A DNA stretch of 64,000 nucleotides, taken from the NCBI RefSeq assembly GCF_002870125.1, contig NZ_PNEO01000015.1, forward strand, positions 62,001 to 126,000, written 5' to 3'. Position 1 is the first letter of the stretch; every line of letters begins with the position of its first letter. This stretch comes from Burkholderia sp. WAC0059 (GTDB taxonomy: Bacteria > Pseudomonadota > Gammaproteobacteria > Burkholderiales > Burkholderiaceae). The position numbers were made by a program, and so were the translations under genes. The notes beneath the pieces are model-generated. The model made no database searches and was not told the DNA's origin. It saw only the letters and a program-made list of their open reading frames with translations. This document shows positions 26,050 through 34,702 of this stretch, in pieces.

Positions 26050-27153
26050 TTGAAACACTATTTTTTCAACGACACGGTCGTCGTCGGCGCCGACGTGCTG
26101 CGCAACTGGGTGGGCGACATCTTTCAGGCGGCGGGCGTCGCGCGCGGCGACGCGGCACTGATCGCCGATACGCTCGTCGTCGCCGACGCGCGGGGCGTCT
26201 ATTCGCACGGCTGCCTTCGGGTGCCGCTCTACCTGAAGCGGATCGAAAAGCACAGCGTCGACCCGGTCGCGCAACCGTCGATCGTGACCGGGAAAGGCGC
26301 GCTGGCGCTCGTGGACGGTCACAACGGCTCCGGGCAGGTCGTCTCGCGCTACGCGATGGACAAGGCGATCGAACTGGCCGACAGCCACGGCATTTCGTTC
26401 GTCACCGCCCGCAACAGCAATCACAACGGCGCGCTCGCGTATTACTCGATGATGGCGCTGCAAAAGGACATGATCGGCCTGTGCACGTCGATCGGCGGCG
26501 GCAACCTCATGGCGCCGTACGGCGGCGCGCAACGGCGGATCGGCAACAATCCGTTCAGCGTGGCATTGCCCGCGCTGAAGCGCGACGCGGTCGTGCTCGA
26601 CATGGCCCAGAGCGTCGTCGCGAAGGGCAAGATCGTGATGGCGGCGAAGACCCATTCGAAGATTCCGCAGGAATGGGCGCTCGATTCGACCGGCACGCCG
26701 ACGACCGACCCGGCCGCCGCCACGCTCGGCTTCCTGAGGACCATGGGCGACTACAAGGGCTCGGCCCTGTCCATCGTCATCGGCATGATCTCGTCGATGG
26801 TGGCCGGCGCCGCCATCGGCCCGACGCTCAAGGACGTGTACGAGGACTTCGAGCCGTTGAACATCGGCCACTCGTTCTTTGCCATCCGCCTCGATTACCT
26901 GATCGACGCGACCCGGTTCAAATCGGACATGGACGTGCAGATCGATTACATCAAGCAGGCGAAAAAGGCCGCGGGCGTCGACGAGATATTCGTTCCCGGC
27001 GAGATCGAGGCAAGAAATTACCGCCGCCAGATGGCGCAGGGCATCGCTCTGCCCGCCGAAGTCGTGAACGAACTCGTGAAGGCCAGCGAGAACCTGGGCG
27101 TCGATATTCCGCTTCCGCGCGACGGCACGCTGCCGGCGCTGGCCGACGCGTGA
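26050..27153 (+). CDS. Ldh family (type 2 malate/lactate) dehydrogenase, second copy
   Basis: NAD(P)-dependent 2-hydroxyacid oxidoreductase, 367 residues. Seen: VYSHGCLRVP near residue 50, the catalytic region ARNSNHNGALAYYSM near 122, IGNNPFSVALPA near 166, and the MGDYKGSALSIVIGMISS helix near 235. I choose a TTG start at 26050 because GGAGAGGA ends four bases before it and the conserved N-terminus begins there; the very long frame that starts at 24361 is an accident of the opposing regulator gene. Distinct from the copy at 17216, and separately regulated by sigma-54. Confidence 0.88.
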   Translation: MKHYFFNDTVVVGADVLRNWVGDIFQAAGVARGDAALIADTLVVADARGVYSHGCLRVPLYLKRIEKHSVDPVAQPSIVTGKGALALVDGHNGSGQVVSRYAMDKAIELADSHGISFVTARNSNHNGALAYYSMMALQKDMIGLCTSIGGGNLMAPYGGAQRRIGNNPFSVALPALKRDAVVLDMAQSVVAKGKIVMAAKTHSKIPQEWALDSTGTPTTDPAAATLGFLRTMGDYKGSALSIVIGMISSMVAGAAIGPTLKDVYEDFEPLNIGHSFFAIRLDYLIDATRFKSDMDVQIDYIKQAKKAAGVDEIFVPGEIEARNYRRQMAQGIALPAEVVNELVKASENLGVDIPLPRDGTLPALADA

Positions 27154-27251
27154 GACGCGCGGGCGAGCCGCGGGTCGCGACGGCGCAATAGCCGCGCGAC
27201 GCCGGCGCGATCACACAAGACCGAATGACTAATAGAGAGATGGGAGGAGAT

Positions 27252-28595
27252 ATGGAGACGGGAACACGCTCGTCCATGGATGTCGTCGCCGCGAGAAAAC
27301 GGCGTCCGCTTTACCGCAGTCTGGGTTTCCAGCTATTTGCGGCGATCTTGATCGGCGCGTTGCTCGGGCATCTGCAGCCGGCATGGGGCGAGGCCATGCG
27401 GCCGCTCGGCTTCGGCTTCATCAAGCTCGTCAAGATGCTGATCGCGCCGATCGTCTTCTGCCTTGTCGTGCACGGCATCGCGAGCATCGGCAGCATCCGC
27501 CAGGTCGGCCGCGTGGGCGTCAAGGCGCTCGTCTACTTCGAGGTTCTCACGACGATAGCGCTCGTCCTCGGCATGGTCGGGATGGCCGTTTTCCGGCCCG
27601 GCGTCGGCATGAACGTCGACGTTTCGACCATCGATACGGCGTCGTTGAAGTCGATCTCGGGCAGCGTCAGTCACGCCGGCGGCGCGGCCGACTACTTTCT
27701 GCACATCATCCCGGATACGTTCGTGGGCGCGTTCGCCGAGGGGCAGGTCCTGCAGGTCCTCTTTCTCGCGCTGCTTTTCGCGTTCGCGCTTCACGCGCTC
27801 GGCGAGAAGGGCAAGCCGCTGCTGCACGTCATCGATCTGGCCGCGCAGTGCTTTTTCGGCGCCATCAACTACGTGATGAAAGTCGCGCCCATCGGCGCCT
27901 TCGGCGCCATGGCCTTCACGGTGGGCCGGTACGGCGCGGCCTCGCTGGGCTCGCTCGCCTGGCTCGTCGCCGTTTATTACATCATCGCGATCTTTTTCCT
28001 GGTCGTCTGCCTCGGCGGCGTGGCGTGGCTTGCCGGCTTCAACCTCTTCAAGCTCGTCCGCTTCCTCAAGGACGAAATCCTGGTCATCGTCGGCACGTCG
28101 TCGTCGGAGGCGGCCCTGCCGGGGCTGATGGCCAAGCTCGAAAAGCTCGGTGTTCCCGAGAGCGTGGTCGGGCTCGTGGTGCCGACGGGCTATACCTTCA
28201 ACCAGGACGGCACCTGCCTCAACCTGACCGTCCTCGCCATCTTCGTCGCGCAGGCCACGAACACGCACCTGTCGCTGGGCGGACAACTGGCGTTGCTGGC
28301 CGTATTGCTGCTGACCTCGAAGGGGACGGCGGCCGTGACGGGCGGCTCGCTCGTGGTCCTGACGGCCACGCTGGCGAGCACGAACTACATACCGGTTGCC
28401 GGCGTCGCGACGATTCTCGGCATCTACCAGTTCGTCTCGGTGGGCGGCGCGGTGGTCAACGCCGTGGGTAACGGCGTGGCGGCGGTGGTCGTCGCGCGCT
28501 GGGAGCACGTGCTCGACATGAACCAGTTCAGAAAGAAACTCGATGGGGCGGCGAGGATCAAGGAGGCGCCGGCGCCGAGTTTGAAGGAGGTTTGA
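27252..28595 (+). CDS. C4-dicarboxylate:cation symporter (DctA family)
   Basis: Inner-membrane sodium or proton symporter of the DAACS family, importing C4-dicarboxylates. 447 residues. Diagnostic motifs: LIAPIVFCLVVHGIAS near 65, the Ser-rich hairpin VGTSSSEAALPGLM near 285, the VVPTGYTFNQDGT cation motif near 320 and LLLTSKGTAAVTGG near 365. ATG 27252 sits behind GGAGGA (27243-27248); an in-frame ATG at 27225 lacks one. It follows the sigma-54-controlled dehydrogenase by 98 bases and probably feeds it, although its substrate may be a hydroxylated diacid other than succinate. Confidence 0.92.
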   Translation: METGTRSSMDVVAARKRRPLYRSLGFQLFAAILIGALLGHLQPAWGEAMRPLGFGFIKLVKMLIAPIVFCLVVHGIASIGSIRQVGRVGVKALVYFEVLTTIALVLGMVGMAVFRPGVGMNVDVSTIDTASLKSISGSVSHAGGAADYFLHIIPDTFVGAFAEGQVLQVLFLALLFAFALHALGEKGKPLLHVIDLAAQCFFGAINYVMKVAPIGAFGAMAFTVGRYGAASLGSLAWLVAVYYIIAIFFLVVCLGGVAWLAGFNLFKLVRFLKDEILVIVGTSSSEAALPGLMAKLEKLGVPESVVGLVVPTGYTFNQDGTCLNLTVLAIFVAQATNTHLSLGGQLALLAVLLLTSKGTAAVTGGSLVVLTATLASTNYIPVAGVATILGIYQFVSVGGAVVNAVGNGVAAVVVARWEHVLDMNQFRKKLDGAARIKEAPAPSLKEV

Positions 28596-28705
28596 ACGCG
28601 CGGGCGCCATGCGGCGGCTCGGGCGATCCTTTTACCTGCTTCATTCGGCGGCGAGCGGAGTGGGGTTCGTGGGCCCTGCCCGGCATGCCGGGCCCGCGCC
28701 GGACG

Positions 28706-30082
28706 TTACTTCCAGTACGCCAGCACCGTCAGCGCCACCAGCACGGTGCAGGCCCCGCCGATGCGCGTGGCGATCTGCGCGAAGGGCATCAATTCCATGC
28801 GGTTCGCCGCGGTCAGGATGGCCACGTCGCCGGTTCCGCCGAGCCCGCTGTGGGTCGCGTTGACGATGGCGGTTTCGACCGGGTACATCCCCACGAGCCG
28901 GCCCACGAAGAAGCCCGTGGCGGTCATGGCCAGCACGGTCGAGACGACGGTGACGATGTTGACCCAATGGAAGGCCGCCACGATTTGGCCCCACGGGGTC
29001 ATCGCCACGCTGATGGCGAACATCAGCGGATAGGTCACGGCCGTCGAGAAAAAGCCGTACATGAAGCGCGCGCCGCCTCGCACGCGCGGCGACACGAGGT
29101 GGAACAACTGCGCGGCGACGACCAGCACGAGCATCACGACGGGCGCGGGCCAGCCGAATAGCTGCTGGCTCAGCACGCCCAGCAGATAGAGCGCGATCGC
29201 CGTAGCGCCGGCGGCCGCGACCGAGCCGACGTCCGGTTCGGGCGACGGAGCCTCTCCGGCCACGACGGCCTCGTCGTTGTCCGCGGTTCGCGTCAGGCGG
29301 CCGTGGCCCGTCCACGCAGGACGACGCGTTCCCAGATAGCTCAGCAGGCCGGCGCAGCAGATGGCCGCGATGTTCCCGAGCATCACCGCGGAGAGCAGTT
29401 GCGCGAAGATCGGCCCCTGCGCGGCGCCGAGAATCTGCGCGTAGCCCGCCGACAACGGCAGCGCGCCTTCTCCGACGCCGCCGGCCATGATCGGCACGAC
29501 GACCATGAAGAGCGCGTGCCGGGCGTCGAGCCCCAGCGCCATGCCGACCGTCGTCCCGACGATCGCCGCCGCGACGGAACCGCTCGCGAGCGGAATGAAG
29601 ATGCGCACGAATCCCTTGACCAGCGTCTGGCGGTCCATGCTGAGCACGCTGCCGACGATGATGGCGGCGATGAACAGGTAAAGGAAATTCGACGTGTTCG
29701 TGTAAAGCGTCACCGCCTTGACGATGGGCGCGGGCATCCACCCGTAGTAGATCAGCATCGACGGCAGGAAGGCGGCGAATATCGAGGTCGCGCCGATGTG
29801 GCGAATCCACGGAATGCGCCGGGCGAGTTCGGCGCAGGTAAAGCCGCCCACGGCGACGAGCGCGATGCCCGTCGGAAGGTCCGCCGCGAGCTTGCCTCGT
29901 GCCGCCATCGCGGCGAGCACCCCCACCAGCAGCACGTAGACCGGCAGCGGCAGCGCGCCGATGCGTATGTCGAAGATGCGCCACCAGCGCTCGCGGAGCG
30001 CGCGGGACGTCTGCGCGGCCGGGTCCGGCCGCGTGTGCAATGCGGCTTGCGCCGGCGAATTCAGGGGATTGTCTCTGTTCAT
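28706..30082 (-). CDS. 2-hydroxycarboxylate transporter family protein
   Basis: Membrane carrier of 458 residues related to CitS, MaeN and MleP, which move citrate or malate with a cation. Both GG-containing re-entrant motifs of the family are visible: MAGGVGEGALPLS near residue 200 and SGLGGTGDVAIL near 415. The NTSNFLYLFIAAIIVGS region and about eleven hydrophobic segments fit. Convergent to the DctA-type gene, with the palindrome GCCCGGCATGCCGGGC (28678-28693) between them. It ends the run of minus-strand genes that begins with the CitE-like lyase and likely imports their hydroxy-acid substrate. Confidence 0.87.
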   Translation of the reverse strand: MNRDNPLNSPAQAALHTRPDPAAQTSRALRERWWRIFDIRIGALPLPVYVLLVGVLAAMAARGKLAADLPTGIALVAVGGFTCAELARRIPWIRHIGATSIFAAFLPSMLIYYGWMPAPIVKAVTLYTNTSNFLYLFIAAIIVGSVLSMDRQTLVKGFVRIFIPLASGSVAAAIVGTTVGMALGLDARHALFMVVVPIMAGGVGEGALPLSAGYAQILGAAQGPIFAQLLSAVMLGNIAAICCAGLLSYLGTRRPAWTGHGRLTRTADNDEAVVAGEAPSPEPDVGSVAAAGATAIALYLLGVLSQQLFGWPAPVVMLVLVVAAQLFHLVSPRVRGGARFMYGFFSTAVTYPLMFAISVAMTPWGQIVAAFHWVNIVTVVSTVLAMTATGFFVGRLVGMYPVETAIVNATHSGLGGTGDVAILTAANRMELMPFAQIATRIGGACTVLVALTVLAYWK

Positions 30083-30124
30083 TGTTTTGACTGACTTTGG
30101 GCTGACTTTTGACTGACCGGGTCT

Positions 30125-31489
30125 TCAGACGAGAAACAGCAAGGCCGCGCCGTAGACGAGCGCGCCCACGACGAAAGTTGTCATGGTGAAGCCGAGCACG
30201 CGCTGCACGCCGATGCCCGCCATCGCGACGACGGGCGCGGCCCAGAACGGCTGCATCATGTTCGACACCTGCTCGCCCATCGCGACGGCCATCGTCGTGG
30301 CCGGCACCGAGGCCTGCAGCGCGACCGCCGCGGGCACGACGAACGGGCCCTGCACGGCCCAGTGGCCGCCGCCGCTCGGAATGAAGAACGTCACGACGAG
30401 CGAGCAGACGTAACTCCAGAACGGCAGCGTGTGCGCATTGGAAATGGCGATGAAGAAGTGGGCGATGACGCGGGGCAGGCCCACGGCGTCCATCATGCCC
30501 ATGATCCCGCCGTACAGCGGATACTGCAGCAGCATCGAGCCCGTTTGTCTCGAGGCGTTCTTCACGGCGTCGGCATAGGCGAGCGGGTAGCCGTGCAGGA
30601 CGAGGCCCGCGACGAACATCACGAAGATCACGGCATCGACGCCCGAAAATTCGACGTGCTGCCGCTTCGCGAGGATCAGGAACGCAACGCCGGCGGCGCC
30701 GATGAAGGCCGTGCCCAGCCACGAATGCTCGATCCAGCGCGCGAAGCCCGGCTTGCCCGTCGGCTTGTCGCGGGGCGGCGCATCGGGGTGCTTCTGCGTG
30801 TCGAGGACGACGGCATCCTCGTCGCGCGGCTTGAGCCAGGCGAGGACGAACGGCATGACGAGCAGCATCGCGAGCGTCGGCACCAGGTTGAAACGGGTGA
30901 ACACGGTCGCGCTGAGCGGCAGCACCTGGCCCGTGATCTTCTGCACCACGTTCATGGCGCTGCCGGGCGTTGCCTGGGCGAGCGCGATCGAACCGGAGAT
31001 GCCGCCCGCCCACACGACCCATCCCGAGAAGCCGGCGGCGACGATCCACGCGAAATCGACGCGCATGTGCTTCGCGACCTCGCGCGCGAGCAGCGCGCTG
31101 ACGACGAGCCCCAGCCCCCAGTTGCAGAACGAGGCCACGGCGACCAGCACGAACGTCAGCGTGGCGGCCTGCACCGGCGTGCGGGCGATCGACACCAGCG
31201 CCTTGAACGCGCGCTGCACGACGGGCGCGTGCGCGAACGCATGGCCCGTCACGAGCACGAGCGTGATCTGGACGGCGAACGTGAGAATGTCGAAGAAGCC
31301 CTTGTACCAGCCGCCGACCAGTCCGCCGAGCGTGGCGTGCGGCGCGAACATCGCCGACAGCGCCGCGACGACCGCCGTAATCAGTATCGCCAGAACGAAC
31401 GGGTCGGGAATGGTCCGCTCGAAGAGGCTGATTGTCGCCTCCGTGAAACGTGTCCGGCGCCCGGAAGCGGACGCGACCGTGGATTTCAT
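30125..31489 (-). CDS. AtoE-type short-chain fatty acid transporter
   Basis: Inner-membrane permease of the AtoE family. 454 residues with about twelve hydrophobic helices. Typical segments: RTIPDPFVLAILIT near 25, NWGLGLVVSALLAREV near 118, GGISGSIALAQATPG near 155 and SGGGHWAVQGPFVVPAA near 355. I start at ATG 31489 behind GGAGA; the frame stays open to 31516. The pairing with a CoA-transferase gene recalls atoDAEB, where AtoE takes up short-chain acids that a CoA-transferase activates, but here the transferase is of the unrelated CaiB type. Confidence 0.85.
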   Translation of the reverse strand: MKSTVASASGRRTRFTEATISLFERTIPDPFVLAILITAVVAALSAMFAPHATLGGLVGGWYKGFFDILTFAVQITLVLVTGHAFAHAPVVQRAFKALVSIARTPVQAATLTFVLVAVASFCNWGLGLVVSALLAREVAKHMRVDFAWIVAAGFSGWVVWAGGISGSIALAQATPGSAMNVVQKITGQVLPLSATVFTRFNLVPTLAMLLVMPFVLAWLKPRDEDAVVLDTQKHPDAPPRDKPTGKPGFARWIEHSWLGTAFIGAAGVAFLILAKRQHVEFSGVDAVIFVMFVAGLVLHGYPLAYADAVKNASRQTGSMLLQYPLYGGIMGMMDAVGLPRVIAHFFIAISNAHTLPFWSYVCSLVVTFFIPSGGGHWAVQGPFVVPAAVALQASVPATTMAVAMGEQVSNMMQPFWAAPVVAMAGIGVQRVLGFTMTTFVVGALVYGAALLFLV

Positions 31490-31570
31490 GACCTGTCTCC
31501 GATTGAGTTTTTCCACGCGTCCTGTGCGCGTCGGGGCCCTGCGTCGAGCCGGTGCGATGGCGTTTCCGGC

Positions 31571-32410
31571 CTAGCCGTCGAATCCGTACAGCCTTGCCGC
31601 GTTTTCGACCAGGATGCGACGGCGCACGGCCGCGTCCTGCGTCCATTCGTCGAGCAGATCCATCAGCATCGGGTCCTCGGGCTTGTGCGTCTCGGTCACG
31701 TGCGGCCAGTCGCTGCCCCACACCAGCCGGTCGGGCACCGCCGCAACCCAGGCGCGGGCGGTCGGCGCAACGTCGGCATAGCGCGCGCCGGGCCCCTGCG
31801 CCGAATCGAGGTACGGGCCCGACAGCTTGATCCATGCGCGCCCGCTTTCGGCGAGCCGGCGCACCGTCGCGAACGCCGCGTGCGTCGCGCCGTCGGGGAG
31901 CGGAAGGCGCGCGCGGTGATCGAAGACGATGGTCGACGGCAGGCGTTCGAGCAGGGCCGCATGCTCGACGATCTGCGCGGCGGTCCAGTGCAACTGGACG
32001 TGCCAGCCGAGTTCGGCCACGCGCCGCGCAAGCGGTTCGACCATGTCGAAGCCGACGACGGCGTTCTTCGGCGTATAGAGCGTGAAGCGGATGCCGCGAA
32101 TGCCGCCCTCGTGCAGCGTCGCGAGTTCGGCATCGGTGACGTCGGGGCGCACGACGGCGATGCCGCGCGCGTTCGCGATGCCGAACCGGCGAATGGCATC
32201 GAGCGTCACCGCGTTGTCCGTGCCGTGGACGCGGGGCGTGACGACGACCGCGCGCTGCGTGCCGATACTTGCCTGCACGCGGCGGTACGCGGCGACGTCC
32301 GCGTCTTCCACGAAACCGTCGCGCGGCATGAAATCCCGGCTAAAAATATGGATGTGCGAGTCGCATGCCCCGGCCGGGACAGCGTCTCCTGCGTGTCGTT
32401 GCGTGCCCAT
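31571..32410 (-). CDS. Amidohydrolase, 2-pyrone-4,6-dicarboxylate hydrolase-like (lactonase/isomerase)
   Basis: Metal-dependent TIM-barrel hydrolase of the COG3618 group, whose members open or isomerise lactones (PDC hydrolase LigI, galactarolactone isomerase, 4-sulfomuconolactone hydrolase). 279 residues. Seen: CDSHIHIFS at residue 16, FDHRARLPLPDG near 165 and the catalytic Asp in VWGSDWPH near 230. It sits between a CoA-transferase and an acid transporter; a role in opening a lactone that enters the pathway is a reasonable guess, not more. Confidence 0.85.
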   Translation of the reverse strand: MGTQRHAGDAVPAGACDSHIHIFSRDFMPRDGFVEDADVAAYRRVQASIGTQRAVVVTPRVHGTDNAVTLDAIRRFGIANARGIAVVRPDVTDAELATLHEGGIRGIRFTLYTPKNAVVGFDMVEPLARRVAELGWHVQLHWTAAQIVEHAALLERLPSTIVFDHRARLPLPDGATHAAFATVRRLAESGRAWIKLSGPYLDSAQGPGARYADVAPTARAWVAAVPDRLVWGSDWPHVTETHKPEDPMLMDLLDEWTQDAAVRRRILVENAARLYGFDG

Positions 32411-32440
32411 GCGTGTCTCCTTCCGCGCTGGCGCCGGCCG

Positions 32441-33649
32441 CTACAGCACGGCCCGCTTCTCGCGAAGATGTCTGATTTCCTCGTCGGACCATCCGGCCTC
32501 GCGCAGCACCGCGTCGGAGTGCTCGCCGAACGTCGGTGCCGCGGACGGATCCGGCAGCGGCGTCGAGCCGAACCGGACCGGATGCCGGAAGCCGCGATAC
32601 CGGCCGACGCCCGGGTACTCGAAATCCGACACCATGCCCTCGGCCTGTACCTGCGGATCGTCGAACATGTCTTCGATGCCGCGCGCGGCCGCGCAGGGCA
32701 CGGCATCGCCGAACAGCGCCTCCCATTCGAGCGCCGTGCGCGCCTGCAATGCAGCGTGCAATTGCGGCACGATCTCGTCGCGGCGCGCGGCGCGCTTGCG
32801 CACGCTGTCGTAGCGGTCGTCGTTCGCGAGCGCGTGCAGGCCGGTTTTCTCGCATAGCGCCTGCCAGAAATGCGGCGTGTTCGCGGAAATGTACAGATAG
32901 CCTTCGCGGGTCGGATGGATGCCGGTGATGCCGCCCGAACGCATGTCGCGCCCGATCTCTCTCGGCTCGCCGTCGGCCCAGATCATGCGGGCCGACTGCA
33001 TCGTCAGCGCGCTGCGCAGCAGCGACACGCCGACGTACTGTCCGACGCCGCTGCGCTCGCGCTCGAACAGGGCCGACGACACGCCCGCCGCGACCAGCGC
33101 GGCCGCATAGTAGTCGACCACCGAGCCGTAGAGAATTTCGGGCGGGCCGTCCGGCGGCCCCTGCGTCTTGCACATGCCGGTCATGGTCTGGAGAACCTGG
33201 TCGTAGCCGGCCTTGTCCCGGTACGGCCCGGTTTCGCCGTATCCCGTCACGGCGCAATAGATGAGCCGCGGATTCACTTCGCGCAGTTGCTCGTAGGCGA
33301 TGCCCAGCCGCGCCGGTACGCTCGGCCGGAAGTTGTGCACGAGGACGTCGGCGGTCTTGACGAGCCGCATCAGGACGTCGAGCGCCTCGGGCTGCTTCAG
33401 GTCCAGCGCGAGGCCGCGCTTGCCGCGATTCACGCCGAGAAACGCGCGGCTCTCGGCTTCGAGCGTCGAAGGATATTTGCGCAGGTTGTCGCCCGACGGC
33501 GGTTCGATCTTGATGACCTCGGCGCCCTGGTCCGCCAGCAGCGTGCAGCCGTAAGGTCCGGCGATATAGGCGCTCAGGTCGAGCACCCGCAGGTCCGCGA
33601 GCGGTCCCTGCCGGACCGCCCGCGACGAAGGGGAAGAAGATTCCATCAT
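32441..33649 (-). CDS. CaiB/BaiF family III CoA-transferase
   Basis: CoA-transferase that moves CoA between carboxylic acids through an aspartyl-CoA intermediate. 402 residues with the interlocked-fold motifs LDLSAYIAGPYGCTLLADQG near 23-42, GYGETGPYRDKAGYD near 136-150 and the probable catalytic Asp179 (SVVDYY); C-terminal FGEHSDAVLREAGWSD. Members act on formate/oxalate, carnitine, malate/succinate and others. 42 bases separate it from the CitE-like lyase upstream, which suggests activation of a hydroxy acid before carbon-carbon cleavage. Confidence 0.9.
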   Translation of the reverse strand: MMESSSPSSRAVRQGPLADLRVLDLSAYIAGPYGCTLLADQGAEVIKIEPPSGDNLRKYPSTLEAESRAFLGVNRGKRGLALDLKQPEALDVLMRLVKTADVLVHNFRPSVPARLGIAYEQLREVNPRLIYCAVTGYGETGPYRDKAGYDQVLQTMTGMCKTQGPPDGPPEILYGSVVDYYAAALVAAGVSSALFERERSGVGQYVGVSLLRSALTMQSARMIWADGEPREIGRDMRSGGITGIHPTREGYLYISANTPHFWQALCEKTGLHALANDDRYDSVRKRAARRDEIVPQLHAALQARTALEWEALFGDAVPCAAARGIEDMFDDPQVQAEGMVSDFEYPGVGRYRGFRHPVRFGSTPLPDPSAAPTFGEHSDAVLREAGWSDEEIRHLREKRAVL

Positions 33650-33691
33650 GGTCTCCGGCTGTATTCGATGTGCGCGTGCCGATCGCGTGTT

Positions 33692-34600
33692 TCAGCCTGC
33701 GGAGGCCGTGTCGTCGAGCGCTGCGCGCTGTTCGCCGGTCAGCAGGTCGAGGCGCGTCGCCTCGCGCACGAGCACGCGGGCGCGTTCGACGAAGGGCGGA
33801 TCGATCATCCTGCCGTCGACGACATAAGCGCCGAGCCCCTTGCGCTCCGCGTCGCGGGCCGCTTCGACGACGCGGACCGCATGGGCGATGTCCGCGTCGG
33901 AAGGGCGGAACACGTCGTTGGCCAGTGCGACCTGGCTCGGATGGATGCAGCTCTTGCCGAGAAAGCCCAATGCGTGGGCAAGCTGCGCTTCGGCCCGGAA
34001 GCCGGCTTCGTCCTTGATGTTGGCGAACGCCGCGTCGTAGGCGAAGACGCCGGCTTCGCCGGCCGCGATGCGCAGCGCGAACATCGCCTGCTGGACCGCC
34101 GCCGGCTCGCGACGCGCGATGCCGAGCGGCTCGAACAGATCGCCGAGCCCGAGTTGCAGCCCGGCGACGCGCGGATGCGCGGCGGCGAGTTCCGCCGCAT
34201 GCCGCAAGGCGCCCGGCGACTCGATATTGAGCAGCAGCTTCACGGGTACGGCTACGCCGTTTGCCCGCTCGGCCTTCTCTATGGCGGTCGCGGCGGCGCG
34301 CACGTCATCCGCGCTTGCGGGCTTCGGGAGATTGATGAAGTCGAGTCCGGGTTGCACGACGGCGTCGACGTCGTCCGCGAAAAAGGGCGTTTCGAGCGCG
34401 TTCACGCGCACGATGATCACCTTCCCGCGACTCCGGATGGTCTCGTCGCGCAGCAGGTCGCGCAGCGCCGCACGGGCCTCGGGCTTGCGCTCGGGCGCAA
34501 CGGCGTCTTCGAGATCGAACGAGAGGGCGTCGGCGGCGCTGGCCAGCGCCTTGGCGAACAGCTCCGGGCGCGATGCCGGCACGAACAGCTTGCTTCTCAT
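33692..34600 (-). CDS. CitE-like CoA-ester lyase (HpcH/HpaI family)
   Basis: Mg-dependent lyase cleaving a 3-hydroxyacyl-CoA into acetyl-CoA (or another acyl-CoA) and an oxo-acid, as malyl-CoA or citramalyl-CoA lyases do. 302 residues. Seen: RSKLFVPASRPE at the N-terminus, FDLEDAVAPERK near 28, the metal-ligand Glu in LLNIESPGALRH near 125, Asp in LQLGLGDLFEPLG near 150 and LGKSCIHPSQV near 213. First gene of the minus-strand operon and divergent from the LysR gene. Confidence 0.9.
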   Translation of the reverse strand: MRSKLFVPASRPELFAKALASAADALSFDLEDAVAPERKPEARAALRDLLRDETIRSRGKVIIVRVNALETPFFADDVDAVVQPGLDFINLPKPASADDVRAAATAIEKAERANGVAVPVKLLLNIESPGALRHAAELAAAHPRVAGLQLGLGDLFEPLGIARREPAAVQQAMFALRIAAGEAGVFAYDAAFANIKDEAGFRAEAQLAHALGFLGKSCIHPSQVALANDVFRPSDADIAHAVRVVEAARDAERKGLGAYVVDGRMIDPPFVERARVLVREATRLDLLTGEQRAALDDTASAG

Positions 34601-34654
34601 GTCTCCATTTCCGTGTCGTATTTGTCGATGACCAGTCTACGCAGAGATAGGTTT

Positions 34655-34669
34655 TAGATAAACTATCTA
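34655..34669. promoter_or_regulatory. Candidate LysR binding dyad
   Basis: Perfect dyad TAGATA-AAC-TATCTA in the 102-base gap between the divergent lyase and LysR genes, inside a short AT-rich stretch unusual for this genome. LysR-type sites are A/T-rich dyads of about 15 bases, so this is the obvious operator. Confidence 0.65.
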
Positions 34670-34702
34670 TAACTATATTTAGAGAGTAGTAAATCTATCG
34701 TT

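Noticed and set aside
28678..28693. Palindrome GCCCGGCATGCCGGGC between convergent carrier genes
   Set aside because: No T-run on either side and CCCGGG-rich palindromes are expected at this GC content, so I did not call a terminator.
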